A program made the translations under genes and the position numbers. 64,000 nucleotides of DNA from Pseudomonadota bacterium. Its GTDB lineage: Bacteria; Pseudomonadota; Gammaproteobacteria; Burkholderiales; SG8-39. Shown one piece after another: positions 53,064 to 63,276 of this stretch (positions are counted from its first letter, which is position 1; each line of letters opens with the position of its first letter). Below the pieces are notes generated by a model. The model made no database searches, was not told the DNA's origin, and saw nothing but the letters and a program-made list of their open reading frames with translations. Where the stretch lies: positions 26,573-90,572 of the forward strand of contig JANXRZ010000240.1 of NCBI GenBank assembly GCA_025352885.1, given 5' to 3'.

Positions 53064-54568
53064 GCGTCGCCCGGGAAATACCGCTCGCAGAAATAGCAGC
53101 CGCCGATCGGCAGGAATGCCGGGATGCGGTACCAGCGGTCACGCACGCTCTTCAGCACGCCTTCACGATAGGCCTGGTAGTCGAATCCTTTGCCAAGCAC
53201 GAGATGCAGTGTCGTGCCGGAAGTTTCGATCGTGCGCACTTCGATGGACTTGAAATACGGCCGGTAATCCTGCTCAGGCGGTGGATCGCGCCGCACGATC
53301 AGGATGTCCTTGCCCTCGAAGGACCGAACGTCGGTGACGATATCGTCGTGGCGCGCATGCGAGGTGCCTGCGCCGAAAACAAAGAAGTACCGTCCGCCGT
53401 AATAGGACAGGATCGATGACAAGGTGTAGTTGTCGGTCGCCGGAATGTAGTCCTTGTAGGGAGCGAGCTTGGCCACCACCTCCGCCGTGCGGAATTGCAG
53501 CACGAGGCGCGAATACAGCCGGTTGGATTTCCACACTTCCAGTGGAATGGCGGCCAGCACCCCGGCCACGACTACGTGGAGGACGGCGAACACCGCAAAG
53601 AAGCGCACGCATTTCGCAAGCTTTTCCACCGGCAGTGCGATGGCCAGTGTGAGGACGAGTGGCGCAATGAAGGACAGCAGCCAGTGCAGCCCGACCTTCT
53701 TGAGCGGCGAAAGCGCAGCGAACACGGCCAGCGGCACGAGCCATGCGAGCAGGAGCGCGCGTGAGCCTGGCCCCCTTTGCAATCGGGCCAGCGATGCGCG
53801 CTCACGCCACGCGTACCAGAGCAAGGGCGCCGCAAGATAGGCGAGCGAGGCGATATAGAGAAGGGGGTTGCGCCAACCCAGGCCGGAGCCTTCGTGCCGG
53901 TTGATTGCGTTGAACATGATGTTCGACCAGCAGGCTTCGTAATTCCAGTAGAGGTTCAAGAGGCCGGCGGGCAATGCGCCGAGGAGTACCAACCCGAGCG
54001 CGCTCCACCTGCGCTCACCACGCCCGCCAAGCGCCCAGGCAATCATGCCCAGGCCCAGCAGCACGGCGAAGTACTTCGAGAGGAAGGCAAGGCCCAGGCA
54101 GACTCCGGCGAGCAGGAAGCCGGGACGCCAGCTTTGTTCGGCGGCACGCGCGAAGAGCACGATCGCCCCGAACGAAAACAGGATCAATGGCGTGTCGGTC
54201 GTGATCAGCACGTTCCACACGTTCATCGGGACCAGCAGGACGAGCGCGCCCGCGAAGTCCGCAACGTTTTGCGGGCGCCCGAACCACCTGGCGAGTGTCC
54301 AACGCACACCGAAACCCAAGGCGACCGGCAGCAGGACTGCGGGCAGGCGAAGCACCCATTCACTCATCGACAGCGGCGCCAGGAGCGCCAGCAGCCATCC
54401 AACCATCGGCGGATGATCGTAGTACCCGAGCGCCGGCTGCTGGCCCCACACGAGGAAGTACGCTTCGTCCCCCGTGAGCGGCACGACGCTCGCAAGCCAG
54501 GCACGAAAGACCAGCGTGCAGGCCAGCGCGCCGAAGAACCAGCGACGGGCGATGTGGTCGGCCTTCAT
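53051..54568 (-). CDS. GT39-type (PMT/ArnT-like) glycosyltransferase
   Basis: 505 residues with about ten membrane helices. An N-terminal periplasmic loop TGDEAYFLVWGQQPALGYYDHPPMVGWLLAL carries the DE motif and YYDHPP of the glycosyltransferase 39/83 family, which uses polyprenyl-phosphate sugars. A periplasmic C-terminal domain with FVFGAGTSHARHDDIV follows. Substrate and product are unknown. It lies between a TauE-like permease gene (ATGA overlap) and the UbiA-family gene (13-base overlap). Confidence 0.88.
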   Translation of the reverse strand: MKADHIARRWFFGALACTLVFRAWLASVVPLTGDEAYFLVWGQQPALGYYDHPPMVGWLLALLAPLSMSEWVLRLPAVLLPVALGFGVRWTLARWFGRPQNVADFAGALVLLVPMNVWNVLITTDTPLILFSFGAIVLFARAAEQSWRPGFLLAGVCLGLAFLSKYFAVLLGLGMIAWALGGRGERRWSALGLVLLGALPAGLLNLYWNYEACWSNIMFNAINRHEGSGLGWRNPLLYIASLAYLAAPLLWYAWRERASLARLQRGPGSRALLLAWLVPLAVFAALSPLKKVGLHWLLSFIAPLVLTLAIALPVEKLAKCVRFFAVFAVLHVVVAGVLAAIPLEVWKSNRLYSRLVLQFRTAEVVAKLAPYKDYIPATDNYTLSSILSYYGGRYFFVFGAGTSHARHDDIVTDVRSFEGKDILIVRRDPPPEQDYRPYFKSIEVRTIETSGTTLHLVLGKGFDYQAYREGVLKSVRDRWYRIPAFLPIGGCYFCERYFPGDACGR

Positions 54569-55305
54569 GCCGCGCCCCGAAAGACCAAGGAAACGCCGGC
54601 GATGACGAGCACCGAATACACGGCCCGCACGACGCTCGCAGCCGGAATCCGTGCATGCAGCCGATTGCCCACGAAGAATCCGCCAAGCATTGCAGGCACC
54701 AGAATGGCGACCGAAGCAAGCAATCCATCCTGTGTGAGCAATCCGGTCAGGCCGAACAGGACGACGCGCACCAGTGCCGAGAACATGATCATCGAGGCAT
54801 TCGTCGCGCGAAGCTCATCCTTGTCCCGGATCCGGCCGGTGAAGTACAAAGCGAACAACACTCCACCCGTGCCGAAGAGGGCCGACAGCGCCCCGCCGGC
54901 GAGGCCAATGGGCGCGCTCCATATGCGCCCGAGCGCAATCGGCGCTCCGCTCCGTGTAAATCCATAACCCGCGTAGAGCAGCACGAAGGCGCCCAGGCCA
55001 AGGAGGAGCGAGCCTTCGGCCACCTTGATGAGCAGCGTGAGCCCGAGCGCCATGCCGGCGAGGATGAATGGGATCAGCCAGGCCACCTCGTCAACGCGGA
55101 TGCCCTTCCTGAGCTTCGCACCGAGCATGGCTGTCGCCACCAGGTCGAGCAGCATCATGAGCGGCACCGCGAACTTGAGCGGCAGGACAAGCGCAAGCAG
55201 CGGGACCGCGATGACCGTCGACCCGAACCCGGTCAACCCGAAAACGACGTAGGCGCCGGCGACTATGAGCGCCGCGATGGCGAGCGTCTCGAAGGGCAGG
55301 CTCAT
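54565..55305 (-). CDS. TauE/SafE family (DUF81) membrane protein
   Basis: 246 residues with about eight helices in two internally repeated halves: AYVVFGLTGFGSTVIAVPLLALVLPLKFAVPL in the first and GLAGGALSALFGTGGVLFALYFTGRI in the second, typical of the sulfite/organosulfonate exporter family. The ions transported by members vary and are often unknown. It starts 22 bases after aroG ends and overlaps the GT39-type gene by ATGA, so it may be transcribed with either. Confidence 0.9.
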   Translation of the reverse strand: MSLPFETLAIAALIVAGAYVVFGLTGFGSTVIAVPLLALVLPLKFAVPLMMLLDLVATAMLGAKLRKGIRVDEVAWLIPFILAGMALGLTLLIKVAEGSLLLGLGAFVLLYAGYGFTRSGAPIALGRIWSAPIGLAGGALSALFGTGGVLFALYFTGRIRDKDELRATNASMIMFSALVRVVLFGLTGLLTQDGLLASVAILVPAMLGGFFVGNRLHARIPAASVVRAVYSVLVIAGVSLVFRGAA

Positions 55306-55327
55306 GCCGCCCGCGAAGCCGTCGGCT

Positions 55328-56449
55328 TCAGGCCTTGCCCAGCTTGCGGCGCGATTTCACTGCACCGGCCAGCATCTCGAGCATCCGCGTAGTGTCTTCC
55401 CAGCCCAGGCACGCATCGGTGACGCTCTGGCCGTACGTCAGCGCGGTCAAAGGTTTTCCGGCAATGAGATCCTGACGGCCCTCCACGAGGTTCGACTCCG
55501 CCATTACTCCGATCACGCGTCGCTCACCCGCGGCGATCTGGCCGGCAATGTCGTTGGCCACGTCCATCTGCCGCTTGTAATCCTTCGAGCTGTTTGCATG
55601 AGAGAAATCGACCATCAACCGCTCGGGCAGCTTGGCCTTGGCCAGTTCCTGGCAGGCGGCCCGGACACTTGCCGCATCGTAATTCGGCGCCTTGCCCCCC
55701 CGCAGGATGATGTGGCAATCCTCGTTGCCGCGGGTTTCCACGATCGCGACCTGGCCGCTTTTGTGCACCGAGAGAAAATGGTGCTTCTGGCTGGCCGCGA
55801 GGATCGCATCCACGGCAATCTTTACGTTGCCGTCGGTCCCGTTCTTGAACCCGACCGCCGCCGACAAGCCGGAAGCGAGTTCCCGGTGCACTTGCGATTC
55901 AGTGGTCCGCGCGCCGATCGCACCCCACGACACGAGGTCGCCGATGTACTGCGGCGAAATGACGTCGAGGAATTCGCAGCCGGCCGGCACGCCGGCCTGG
56001 TTGATTCGCACGAGCAGGTCGCGCGCGATGCGCAGGCCCTCGTTGATGCGGAAGCTCCCGTTCATGTACGGGTCGTTGATCAGGCCTTTCCAGCCCACGG
56101 TGGTGCGCGGCTTTTCGAAATACACACGCATCAGCACCTCGAGATCGTCCGAGTGCCGCTCGCGTTCCGCCTTCAGCTTTTCCGCGTAGGCCACCGCGGC
56201 GGCCGGATCATGGATCGAGCAAGGCCCGACAATGACGATGAGGCGGTCGGACTTCCCGGCGAGGATCTCGCGTACCTTGCGCCGCGTGCCCGTGATCAGC
56301 GCCTCCACCGGCGTGTGCTGGATCGGGAAAAACCGGATCAGGTGTTCGGGCGGCGGCAGCGGAACGATGTTCTCGATGCGCTCGTCGTCGGTAAGCGAGG
56401 TCTTGTCCGCGGGCACGGTGGCGAGATAACTGTCAGGGAGCGTTGTCAT
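55328..56449 (-). CDS. aroG: 3-deoxy-7-phosphoheptulonate synthase (DAHP synthase, AroG-type)
   Basis: 373 residues of the class I-alpha DAHP synthase type: IVGPCSIHDPAAA, MRVYFEKPRTTVGWKGLINDP, SWGAIGARTTESQVHRELASGLS, RGG, and DFSHANS with SNLVEGRQ at the end, all metal or PEP/E4P-binding blocks. It catalyses the first step of the shikimate pathway, normally under feedback control by an aromatic amino acid. Just before its ATG is a strong intrinsic hairpin with an alternative pairing partner upstream, suggesting transcription attenuation. Confidence 0.95.
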   Translation of the reverse strand: MTTLPDSYLATVPADKTSLTDDERIENIVPLPPPEHLIRFFPIQHTPVEALITGTRRKVREILAGKSDRLIVIVGPCSIHDPAAAVAYAEKLKAERERHSDDLEVLMRVYFEKPRTTVGWKGLINDPYMNGSFRINEGLRIARDLLVRINQAGVPAGCEFLDVISPQYIGDLVSWGAIGARTTESQVHRELASGLSAAVGFKNGTDGNVKIAVDAILAASQKHHFLSVHKSGQVAIVETRGNEDCHIILRGGKAPNYDAASVRAACQELAKAKLPERLMVDFSHANSSKDYKRQMDVANDIAGQIAAGERRVIGVMAESNLVEGRQDLIAGKPLTALTYGQSVTDACLGWEDTTRMLEMLAGAVKSRRKLGKA

Positions 56450-56461
56450 TGTCGGGCCTTG

Positions 56462-56499
56462 AAAAACAAAAACCGCCAAGCATTCCTGCGCTGGCGGTT
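56462..56499 (-). terminator. Intrinsic terminator in the aroG leader
   Basis: On the minus strand, AACCGCCA and TGGCGGTT form an 8-bp GC-rich stem around a 13-base loop, followed by TTTTTGTTTTT. It ends 12 bases before the aroG ATG and lies 125 bases after the thioesterase stop. It may end that gene's transcript, control aroG, or both. Confidence 0.85.
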
Positions 56500-56547
56500 C
56501 GGTGGGGAAACTTGCCGATGAGCTTAGCCGGTCCCCTCCGCCGCCAG
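56491..56547 (-). promoter_or_regulatory. Possible antiterminator pairing in the aroG leader
   Basis: On the minus strand, CTGGCGG (56547-56541) is complementary to CCGCCAG (56497-56491), the 5' arm of the leader terminator. Pairing there would prevent terminator formation. I found no short leader peptide with a run of Phe, Tyr or Trp codons; a downstream ATG at about 56571 opens a frame with Phe and Trp codons, but it runs past the aroG start. Confidence 0.4.
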
Positions 56548-56623
56548 GCGGGCGAAAAAGTAAAAGAACGCATAAAACCGGGGGCTCATGGACCGGATTC
56601 AAGCATGAACGGCCCGATCGTGT

Positions 56624-57085
56624 CTACTTCGCCCCCGCGGTCTTGCCCGCGGTCGGCCACAGGATCATCTGGGTGCAGCGAAAGAGCGCGATTGTCCGGT
56701 CGCTGCCTTCCACGCTGACGACCGCATCCCAGACCTGCGTGGTGCGGCCCAAATGTACCGGCACGGCCCTGCAGAAAATGCTGCCGTCCCGCGCGGTGCC
56801 TACATGGTTGCTCTTAAGCTCCACTGTGGTGAAGCCGCTTGCGCCTGCAGGCAGGTGGGCGCTGCAGCCGTAGCCGCAGGAGGTGTCGGCGAGCGCGACG
56901 ACCGTGGCCGCGTGCAGGTAGCCGTTCGGCGCGAACAACTCGGAGCGCACCACGACGCGGCTCTCCAATGCCTCGGCACGGACCGAGAGAATCTCGATGC
57001 CGATGAGCCCAGGCAAATGTCCGGGCCCTCTCGAGTTCAGGAATTCGGCGGTGATTTCGGGACGAAGCGAAGAATCGGCGTTCAT
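56624..57085 (-). CDS. PaaI-type hotdog thioesterase
   Basis: 153 residues of the hotdog fold: GIEILSVRAEALESRVVVRSELFAPNGYLHAATVVALADTSCGYG, where GYLHAATVVALADT holds the catalytic Asp of the 4HBT/PaaI class, and a C-terminal DRTIALFRCTQMIL strand. Such enzymes hydrolyse acyl- or aryl-CoA esters. The gene is leftward, 178 bases from the divergent AAA+ gene start, and a terminator follows 125 bases after its stop, before aroG. Confidence 0.87.
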   Translation of the reverse strand: MNADSSLRPEITAEFLNSRGPGHLPGLIGIEILSVRAEALESRVVVRSELFAPNGYLHAATVVALADTSCGYGCSAHLPAGASGFTTVELKSNHVGTARDGSIFCRAVPVHLGRTTQVWDAVVSVEGSDRTIALFRCTQMILWPTAGKTAGAK

Positions 57086-57263
57086 GCGTTTGTCTTTTCC
57101 GGAATGAGGTTATGTGAACTATATAACGCTGCTGGCACTCACCATCGCCGACTGCCAGCAACACTTCAACTCAACGCCCGGTCAACGCAATCTCTGGAAT
57201 GAACGTTGCTTTAGCGAAGGGAGCGTGTTACGTTTTTTCCGTCGGCTAAAAGGAGAGAACAAG

Positions 57264-58277
57264 ATGTCGGCTACCGTGGCGGTCAACCCACCCTCTGCAG
57301 GTTCATCTGCAGTCTTACCCGCAGTACTTCCCATCGCTGGCTTCAGGGACGTCTACCACGTCTCGAGCGTCGACAAGGCGCTGCAAGGCCTGCCTTCGAG
57401 CGCGAACGAAGCGCTCCGCTCTCTCTACGAAAAGATGCTCAAGCTCGGCGGCCAGCGCTTCACAGTCAAGCCCTCCGCTATGCCCGAGATGGACGAGCTC
57501 TTCGAGGAACTGCCGAACTTCTCCGAGGTGCTCGAAGACATCAGGAAACACCTCGCGCTCTGCATCGATTCTAACGATTCGATCGAGTTGCCGCCGATGC
57601 TGCTGCTCGGTGAGCCGGGCATCGGCAAGACGCACTTCGCGCGGCGGGTCGCGCAACTGCTCGGCACCGGCTATGGGTTCGTGCCGATGAGTTCGCTCAC
57701 GGCCGGCTGGGTACTTTCGGGCTCGTCCTCCCAATGGAAGAACGCGAAGCCCGGAAAGGTCTTCGACACGTTCATGCATGGCGACTATGCGAACCCGGTC
57801 ATGGTTGTGGACGAGATCGACAAGGCCTCGGCCGACGGTCACTACGACCCGCTGGGCGCGCTGTATGAACTGTTGGAGATCAACACGGCCACGCGCTTTG
57901 TGGACGAGTTCGTCGAGGTGCCGATCGATGCGTCCGGCGCGGTGTGGTTCGCGACCGCGAACGACGCCTCGCGCATTCCCGACCCGATCCTCAACCGCAT
58001 GAACGTGTACGAAATCGAGCCACCGGATGCGCAAGGCGCAGCACGCATCGCAGTGTCCATCTACAAGGAGATCCGCAACGGCCACGACTGGGGCAAGGCT
58101 TTCCCGGACGCCCCATCGGCCTTGCTCGTCGAGAAGCTGTCCGCGTACGGACCGCGCGAGATGCGGCGTGTGATCCAGTCGGGATTCGGCAACGCGAAAC
58201 TTGCCGGGCGCTCCGAAATTACCGTCGAGGACGTTCAGGAGAACCGCGCCGGCAGGAAGCAGCGAATCGGCTTCTGA
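57264..58277 (+). CDS. Lon-type AAA+ ATPase without a protease domain
   Basis: 337 residues. A short helical N-terminal part is followed by a Lon-like AAA+ module: LLLGEPGIGKTHFARRVA (Walker A), MVVDEIDKAS (Walker B), WFATANDASRIPDPILNRMNVYEI (sensor 1 and arginine finger region) and a lid ending RRVIQSGFGNAKLAGRSEI. The Lon serine-lysine protease domain is absent, so it may be a stand-alone remodelling ATPase. ATG 57264 has AGGAG eight bases upstream. It is divergent from the thioesterase gene and convergent with alaS. Confidence 0.85.
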   Translation: MSATVAVNPPSAGSSAVLPAVLPIAGFRDVYHVSSVDKALQGLPSSANEALRSLYEKMLKLGGQRFTVKPSAMPEMDELFEELPNFSEVLEDIRKHLALCIDSNDSIELPPMLLLGEPGIGKTHFARRVAQLLGTGYGFVPMSSLTAGWVLSGSSSQWKNAKPGKVFDTFMHGDYANPVMVVDEIDKASADGHYDPLGALYELLEINTATRFVDEFVEVPIDASGAVWFATANDASRIPDPILNRMNVYEIEPPDAQGAARIAVSIYKEIRNGHDWGKAFPDAPSALLVEKLSAYGPREMRRVIQSGFGNAKLAGRSEITVEDVQENRAGRKQRIGF

Positions 58278-58301
58278 CCTGCGCCGGGCGAACGGCCCCG
58301 G

Positions 58302-60917
58302 CTAGACGCGCTGGCTGACCCAGTCTTTCACCGAGGCGAGCGCCTCACCCAGCTTGCCGGGGTCGGTCCCACCGGCTTGCGCCATGTCAGGGCGCCCGCC
58401 GCCTTTTCCGCCCACCTGCTGGGCAACGAAGTTCACCAAGTCGCCTGCCTTGACCTTGCCGGTGAGGTCCGGCGTCACACCCGCAATCAGGGCCACCTTC
58501 CCGTCGGCGACCGCGCCGAGCACGATCGCGGCCGACTTGAGCTTGTCCTTGAGCTTGTCGAGCGTCTCGCGAAGCACCTTGGCATCCGCGCCTTCTAGCA
58601 TGGCCGCCAGGACCTTGGCGCCTTTGACCTCCACCGCCTGCGAAGCAAGGTCATCACCCTGGGACGAGGCCATCTTGGATTTGAGCTTGGCCAGCTCGCG
58701 CTCCAGGCTCTTGACGTTATCGAGGATCTGGCCGATCCGGGCGGTGAGTTCCTGAGGCTGGGCGCGCACGGCTGAAGCCGCCTGGGCAAGTTGTGTTTCC
58801 TGTTGCTGGATAAAGGCCAGCGCCCCGTCGCCGGTCACCGCTTCGACGCGCCTGATTCCCGCCGCGACTCCGGATTCGGACACGATCTTGAACAGGCCGA
58901 TGTCCCCGGTGCGCTTGACGTGCGTCCCGCCGCACAACTCGGTCGAGAACTCGCCCATGCCGAGCACGCGCACTTCGTCGCCGTACTTTTCGCCGAACAG
59001 GGCCATGGCGCCGGCCTTGATGGCGTCGTCGTATTTCATCGTGCGCGCCATGACTTCGCTGTTGGCGCGGATCTCGCGGTTCACGAAGTCCTCTACCTTG
59101 CGGATCTGCGACGGCGTCATCGGCTCGTTATGCGAGAAGTCGAAGCGCGTCTTCTGCGCGTCCACGAGCGAGCCTTTCTGCTGGACGTGCTTGCCGAGCA
59201 CTTCCCTCAGCGCCGCATGCATGAGGTGCGTGGCCGAGTGGTTCCAGGCCGAGCGCGAGCGAGAAACGACGTCGACCTGCGCCATCACCTCGTCGCCCAC
59301 CTTTAGCGAGCCGGCTTTTACGATGCCGTGGTGGCCGAAGACGTCCGCCTGGATCTTTTGCGTGTCGTCGACCGCGAAGGTGCCCGAGGGTGACGCCATC
59401 TCGCCGCGGTCGCCGACTTGTCCGCCGGACTCCGCATAAAACGGCGTCTTGTCGAGCACCACGACGCCTGCGTCGCCCGCATGGATCTGCTGGACCTGGG
59501 AGCCGTCGCGATACAGCGCGATGACTTTTCCTTTGAGCGTCAGCTTTTCGTACCCGTGGAACTCGGTCTTGTTGCCGGAATATTCGAGGCTCGCGCCCAT
59601 GGAAAACCGCGAGGCCGAGCGCGCGCGCTCGCGCTGCGCCTGCATGGCCGCCTCGAAGCCCGCGAAATCGATCTGGATTCCGCGCTCCCGGCAGATGTCC
59701 GCCGTGAGGTCGACGGGAAAGCCGAACGTGTCGTAGAGCTTGAAGGCGGTTTCGCCATCGAGCATCGGCGACTCACCGGCCAGCGCGCCCTCGAGCACGC
59801 CCATGCCGTTCTCGAGCGTCTCCGCAAATCGCTCCTCTTCGGTCTTGAGAATCTGCGCAACCCGCTCTTTTGCCGCGGTGAGCTCCGGGTACGCAGCGCC
59901 CATCACGCGATCGAGATCGGCAACGAGCTTGTAGAAGAAAGGCTGCTTCTGGCCGAGCTTGTAGCCGTGGCGGATGGCGCGGCGGATGATCCTGCGCAGC
60001 ACGTAGCCGCGCCCTTCGCTGCCGGGAATGACGCCATCGACGATCAGGAAGGAGCAGGCGCGGATGTGGTCGGCGATTACGTTGAGCGACGGGCTCTTGA
60101 GGTCGGTCGCGCCTGTCTCGCGGGCCGCCGCGCGGATCAGTTCCTGGAAAAGGTCGATCTCGTAATTGGAATGAACGCCCTGCAGGACCGCGGCGACCCT
60201 CTCCAGGCCCATGCCGGTGTCCACCGAAGGCTTGGGCAGCGGATGCATCTGCCCTTTCTCGTCCCGGTTGAACTGCATGAACACGAGGTTCCAGATCTCG
60301 ATGTAGCGATCGCCGTCGGCGTCCGGGGACCCCGGCGGGCCGCCGGCCACTTCCGGGCCATGGTCGTAGAAAATTTCGCTGCACGGGCCGCAGGGGCCGG
60401 TATCGGCCATCTGCCAGAAGTTGTCCGACTGGAATTTCGCACCCCCGGGCTTGTCGCCGATGCGGACGATGCGCTTTTGCGGGACGCCGATATCCTTTGC
60501 CCAGATGTCATAGGCCTCGTCATCCGTGTGGTAGACGGTGACCCACAGCTTGTCCTTCGGCAGCTTGTAGACATTCGTAAGCAGGTCCCAGGCGAAGGGG
60601 ATCGCATCCTTTTTGAAATAGTCGCCGAAGGAGAAATTGCCGAGCATCTCGAAGAATGTGTGATGGCGTGCGGTGTAGCCGACGTTCTCGAGGTCGTTGT
60701 GCTTGCCGCCTGCACGCACACTTCTCTGCGAGGTGGTCGCGCGCGTATAGGGGCGCTTCTCCTTGCCGAGGAACACGTCCTTGAACTGCACCATTCCCGA
60801 GTTGACGAACAGGAGCGTCGGGTCGTTGCCCGGGACGAGGGAGGACGATGCGACGATCGCGTGGCCCTTCGACTTGAAGTAGTCGAGAAAACTCGAACGA
60901 ATCTCTGCGCTTTTCAT
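58302..60917 (-). CDS. alaS: Alanyl-tRNA synthetase
   Basis: 871 residues, full length for AlaS. The class II core has [18 protein letters not shown]; the editing domain has [12 protein letters not shown] and [13 protein letters not shown], which bind zinc and hydrolyse mischarged Ser-tRNAAla; the C-terminal DHHA1 domain carries [15 protein letters not shown]. It charges tRNAAla and edits. ATG 60917 starts at the conserved [14 protein letters not shown]. Downstream on the same strand nothing follows before the AAA+ gene; upstream lie the small Myb-like gene, recX and recA, the common alaS-recX-recA neighbourhood. Confidence 0.97.
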   Translation of the reverse strand: MKSAEIRSSFLDYFKSKGHAIVASSSLVPGNDPTLLFVNSGMVQFKDVFLGKEKRPYTRATTSQRSVRAGGKHNDLENVGYTARHHTFFEMLGNFSFGDYFKKDAIPFAWDLLTNVYKLPKDKLWVTVYHTDDEAYDIWAKDIGVPQKRIVRIGDKPGGAKFQSDNFWQMADTGPCGPCSEIFYDHGPEVAGGPPGSPDADGDRYIEIWNLVFMQFNRDEKGQMHPLPKPSVDTGMGLERVAAVLQGVHSNYEIDLFQELIRAAARETGATDLKSPSLNVIADHIRACSFLIVDGVIPGSEGRGYVLRRIIRRAIRHGYKLGQKQPFFYKLVADLDRVMGAAYPELTAAKERVAQILKTEEERFAETLENGMGVLEGALAGESPMLDGETAFKLYDTFGFPVDLTADICRERGIQIDFAGFEAAMQAQRERARSASRFSMGASLEYSGNKTEFHGYEKLTLKGKVIALYRDGSQVQQIHAGDAGVVVLDKTPFYAESGGQVGDRGEMASPSGTFAVDDTQKIQADVFGHHGIVKAGSLKVGDEVMAQVDVVSRSRSAWNHSATHLMHAALREVLGKHVQQKGSLVDAQKTRFDFSHNEPMTPSQIRKVEDFVNREIRANSEVMARTMKYDDAIKAGAMALFGEKYGDEVRVLGMGEFSTELCGGTHVKRTGDIGLFKIVSESGVAAGIRRVEAVTGDGALAFIQQQETQLAQAASAVRAQPQELTARIGQILDNVKSLERELAKLKSKMASSQGDDLASQAVEVKGAKVLAAMLEGADAKVLRETLDKLKDKLKSAAIVLGAVADGKVALIAGVTPDLTGKVKAGDLVNFVAQQVGGKGGGRPDMAQAGGTDPGKLGEALASVKDWVSQRV

Positions 60918-61038
60918 TGCTTTCCAGACGAAACCGGGGGAAGGCCCCGATTGTAAAGGATCGATCGGTAAAGGATGGATCGCAAAGGCCGTGCGGATCG
61001 TCACCCGCACGTAAAAATCCAACCGCAACCCTGCCAGG

Positions 61039-61377
61039 CTACGCGGTCAGGCGTCCGTACTTGAGGAGCCTCGAGCGGACTCCATGCTGCGTGCGCTGGT
61101 GCTCGAGCGCGAGCTCGGCAATCGCGCGGCCGGCATCGAACCCCGCGAGGAGCGTGCGGTCTTCGTCTTCGGTCCAGGGCGCGCCGGTTTTCGCCGGCAG
61201 GCTCTCGCGGCGCTTCTCCGTTTTCTCGCGCTGCTCGAGCGCTTGCGCGGCGACGAACAATGCGCGCACGGTTTCAGGACGCTGGTAGGGACTTTCCGCC
61301 GAGAACACTTCTCCGGTGTCGGGATCGACACCGTTGGCAAGGGACCTTACGACTTCGAGTGCTTGGGTCTGGTTCAT
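61039..61377 (-). CDS. Small protein with Myb/SANT-like helix-turn-helix
   Basis: 112 residues. The N-terminal half includes [10 protein letters not shown]...[11 protein letters not shown]; the C-terminal half, [42 protein letters not shown], resembles a Myb/SANT or sigma-like HTH with an R-T-x-x-x-x-R-L end. A perfect AGGAGGTGA lies eight bases before the ATG, among the strongest ribosome-binding sites in the window. It stands between recX and alaS on the same strand. A DNA-binding role is possible but unproven; I do not recognise the family. Confidence 0.8.
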   Translation of the reverse strand: MNQTQALEVVRSLANGVDPDTGEVFSAESPYQRPETVRALFVAAQALEQREKTEKRRESLPAKTGAPWTEDEDRTLLAGFDAGRAIAELALEHQRTQHGVRSRLLKYGRLTA

Positions 61378-61445
61378 CTTTGCTTCACCTCCTTTTCAGT
61401 TAAAGGCGAAGAGATGAACGCGCGCGGATCACACGTGGATGACGT

Positions 61446-61966
61446 TTATCCTTCTTCAGGACTAGCAGAATCTTCCGATTCGCCGCTTCCTTCGCCGCTC
61501 ATCACTTTCTTGATCGTGTCGTGCGAGAAACCCCGCGCCGCGAGGAAGCGCATTTGCTTGGCGCGCTCGGATTGCGAAGCCGCGGGCTCCCGGAATTTGC
61601 GCTTCCAGATTTCGCTGGCGCGCCCGACTTCGGTCGCCTTCGCCTCCTCGGTGACACGCTCGATCGTCTCGTCGGCGATGCCTCTTGCGCGCAAATCCTG
61701 CCGGATGCGGGACGCGCCGAATTTTCGCGACAGCGTGTGCGCGCGCGATTCGGCCACCCTGTCCTCGGAGAGGAGCTTGCGCCGCACGAGCTCGTCGAGC
61801 AGCATCTCGAGCGCCTCGGGCGACTCGGCATGCCGTGTGAGTTGCCTGACGAGCTCGGCGCGCCCGTGATCGCGCCGCATCAGCAGGCGCAATGCACGGG
61901 CCTTTAACTCCCGGGGTGAATCCGGCCCGTCTTTCTTGCCGGAAGTATTGCGCTCCTCGGAGTCGC

Positions 61967-61970
<4 letters not shown>
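61446..61970 (-). CDS. recX: RecX regulatory protein
   Basis: 174 residues with three-helix RecX repeats: [68 protein letters not shown] and [17 protein letters not shown]. RecX binds RecA filaments and modulates or inhibits them. The start overlaps the recA stop (ATGA), so it is translated from the recA transcript and should share SOS control. The charged tails at both ends are longer than usual. Confidence 0.95.
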
Positions 61971-63052
<1,082 letters not shown>

Positions 63053-63136
63053 GACTGAAACTCCTTTTTTTGGGCCGTCAGCATCAAATGGCGGGACGCT
63101 TGGTCTGGAGGACTGGAGCGCCCGGGCTAACACCGG

Positions 63137-63156
63137 TACTGTATAAACGTGCAGTA
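63137..63156. promoter_or_regulatory. LexA (SOS) box upstream of recA
   Basis: TACTGTATAAACGTGCAGTA is a near-palindrome that fits the CTGT-N8-ACAG box with one change (GCAG for ACAG). It stands 85-105 bases before the recA ATG, where LexA would cover the promoter. It also lies about 120 bases before the rightward dehydrogenase gene. Confidence 0.75.
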
Positions 63157-63276
63157 ATTGTAGTGGTTGACCTTGCTACTGCGCAAGAGGCTCATCCAGT
63201 GAGCCCGGGGAGGCATGGGACCCCGGTGTAAGATCCGCGCTTTCCTCAATTCAGACAACCGCTTGGAGATTCGAAC

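Noticed and set aside
56500..56575. Aromatic leader peptide for aroG attenuation
   Set aside because: The ATG near 56571 opens a frame with a few Phe codons and a Trp, but it has no stop before aroG and no run of regulatory codons.
57086..57263. Extending the AAA+ gene to ATG 57114
   Set aside because: The extra 50 residues show no conserved pattern, while ATG 57264 has AGGAG at good spacing.
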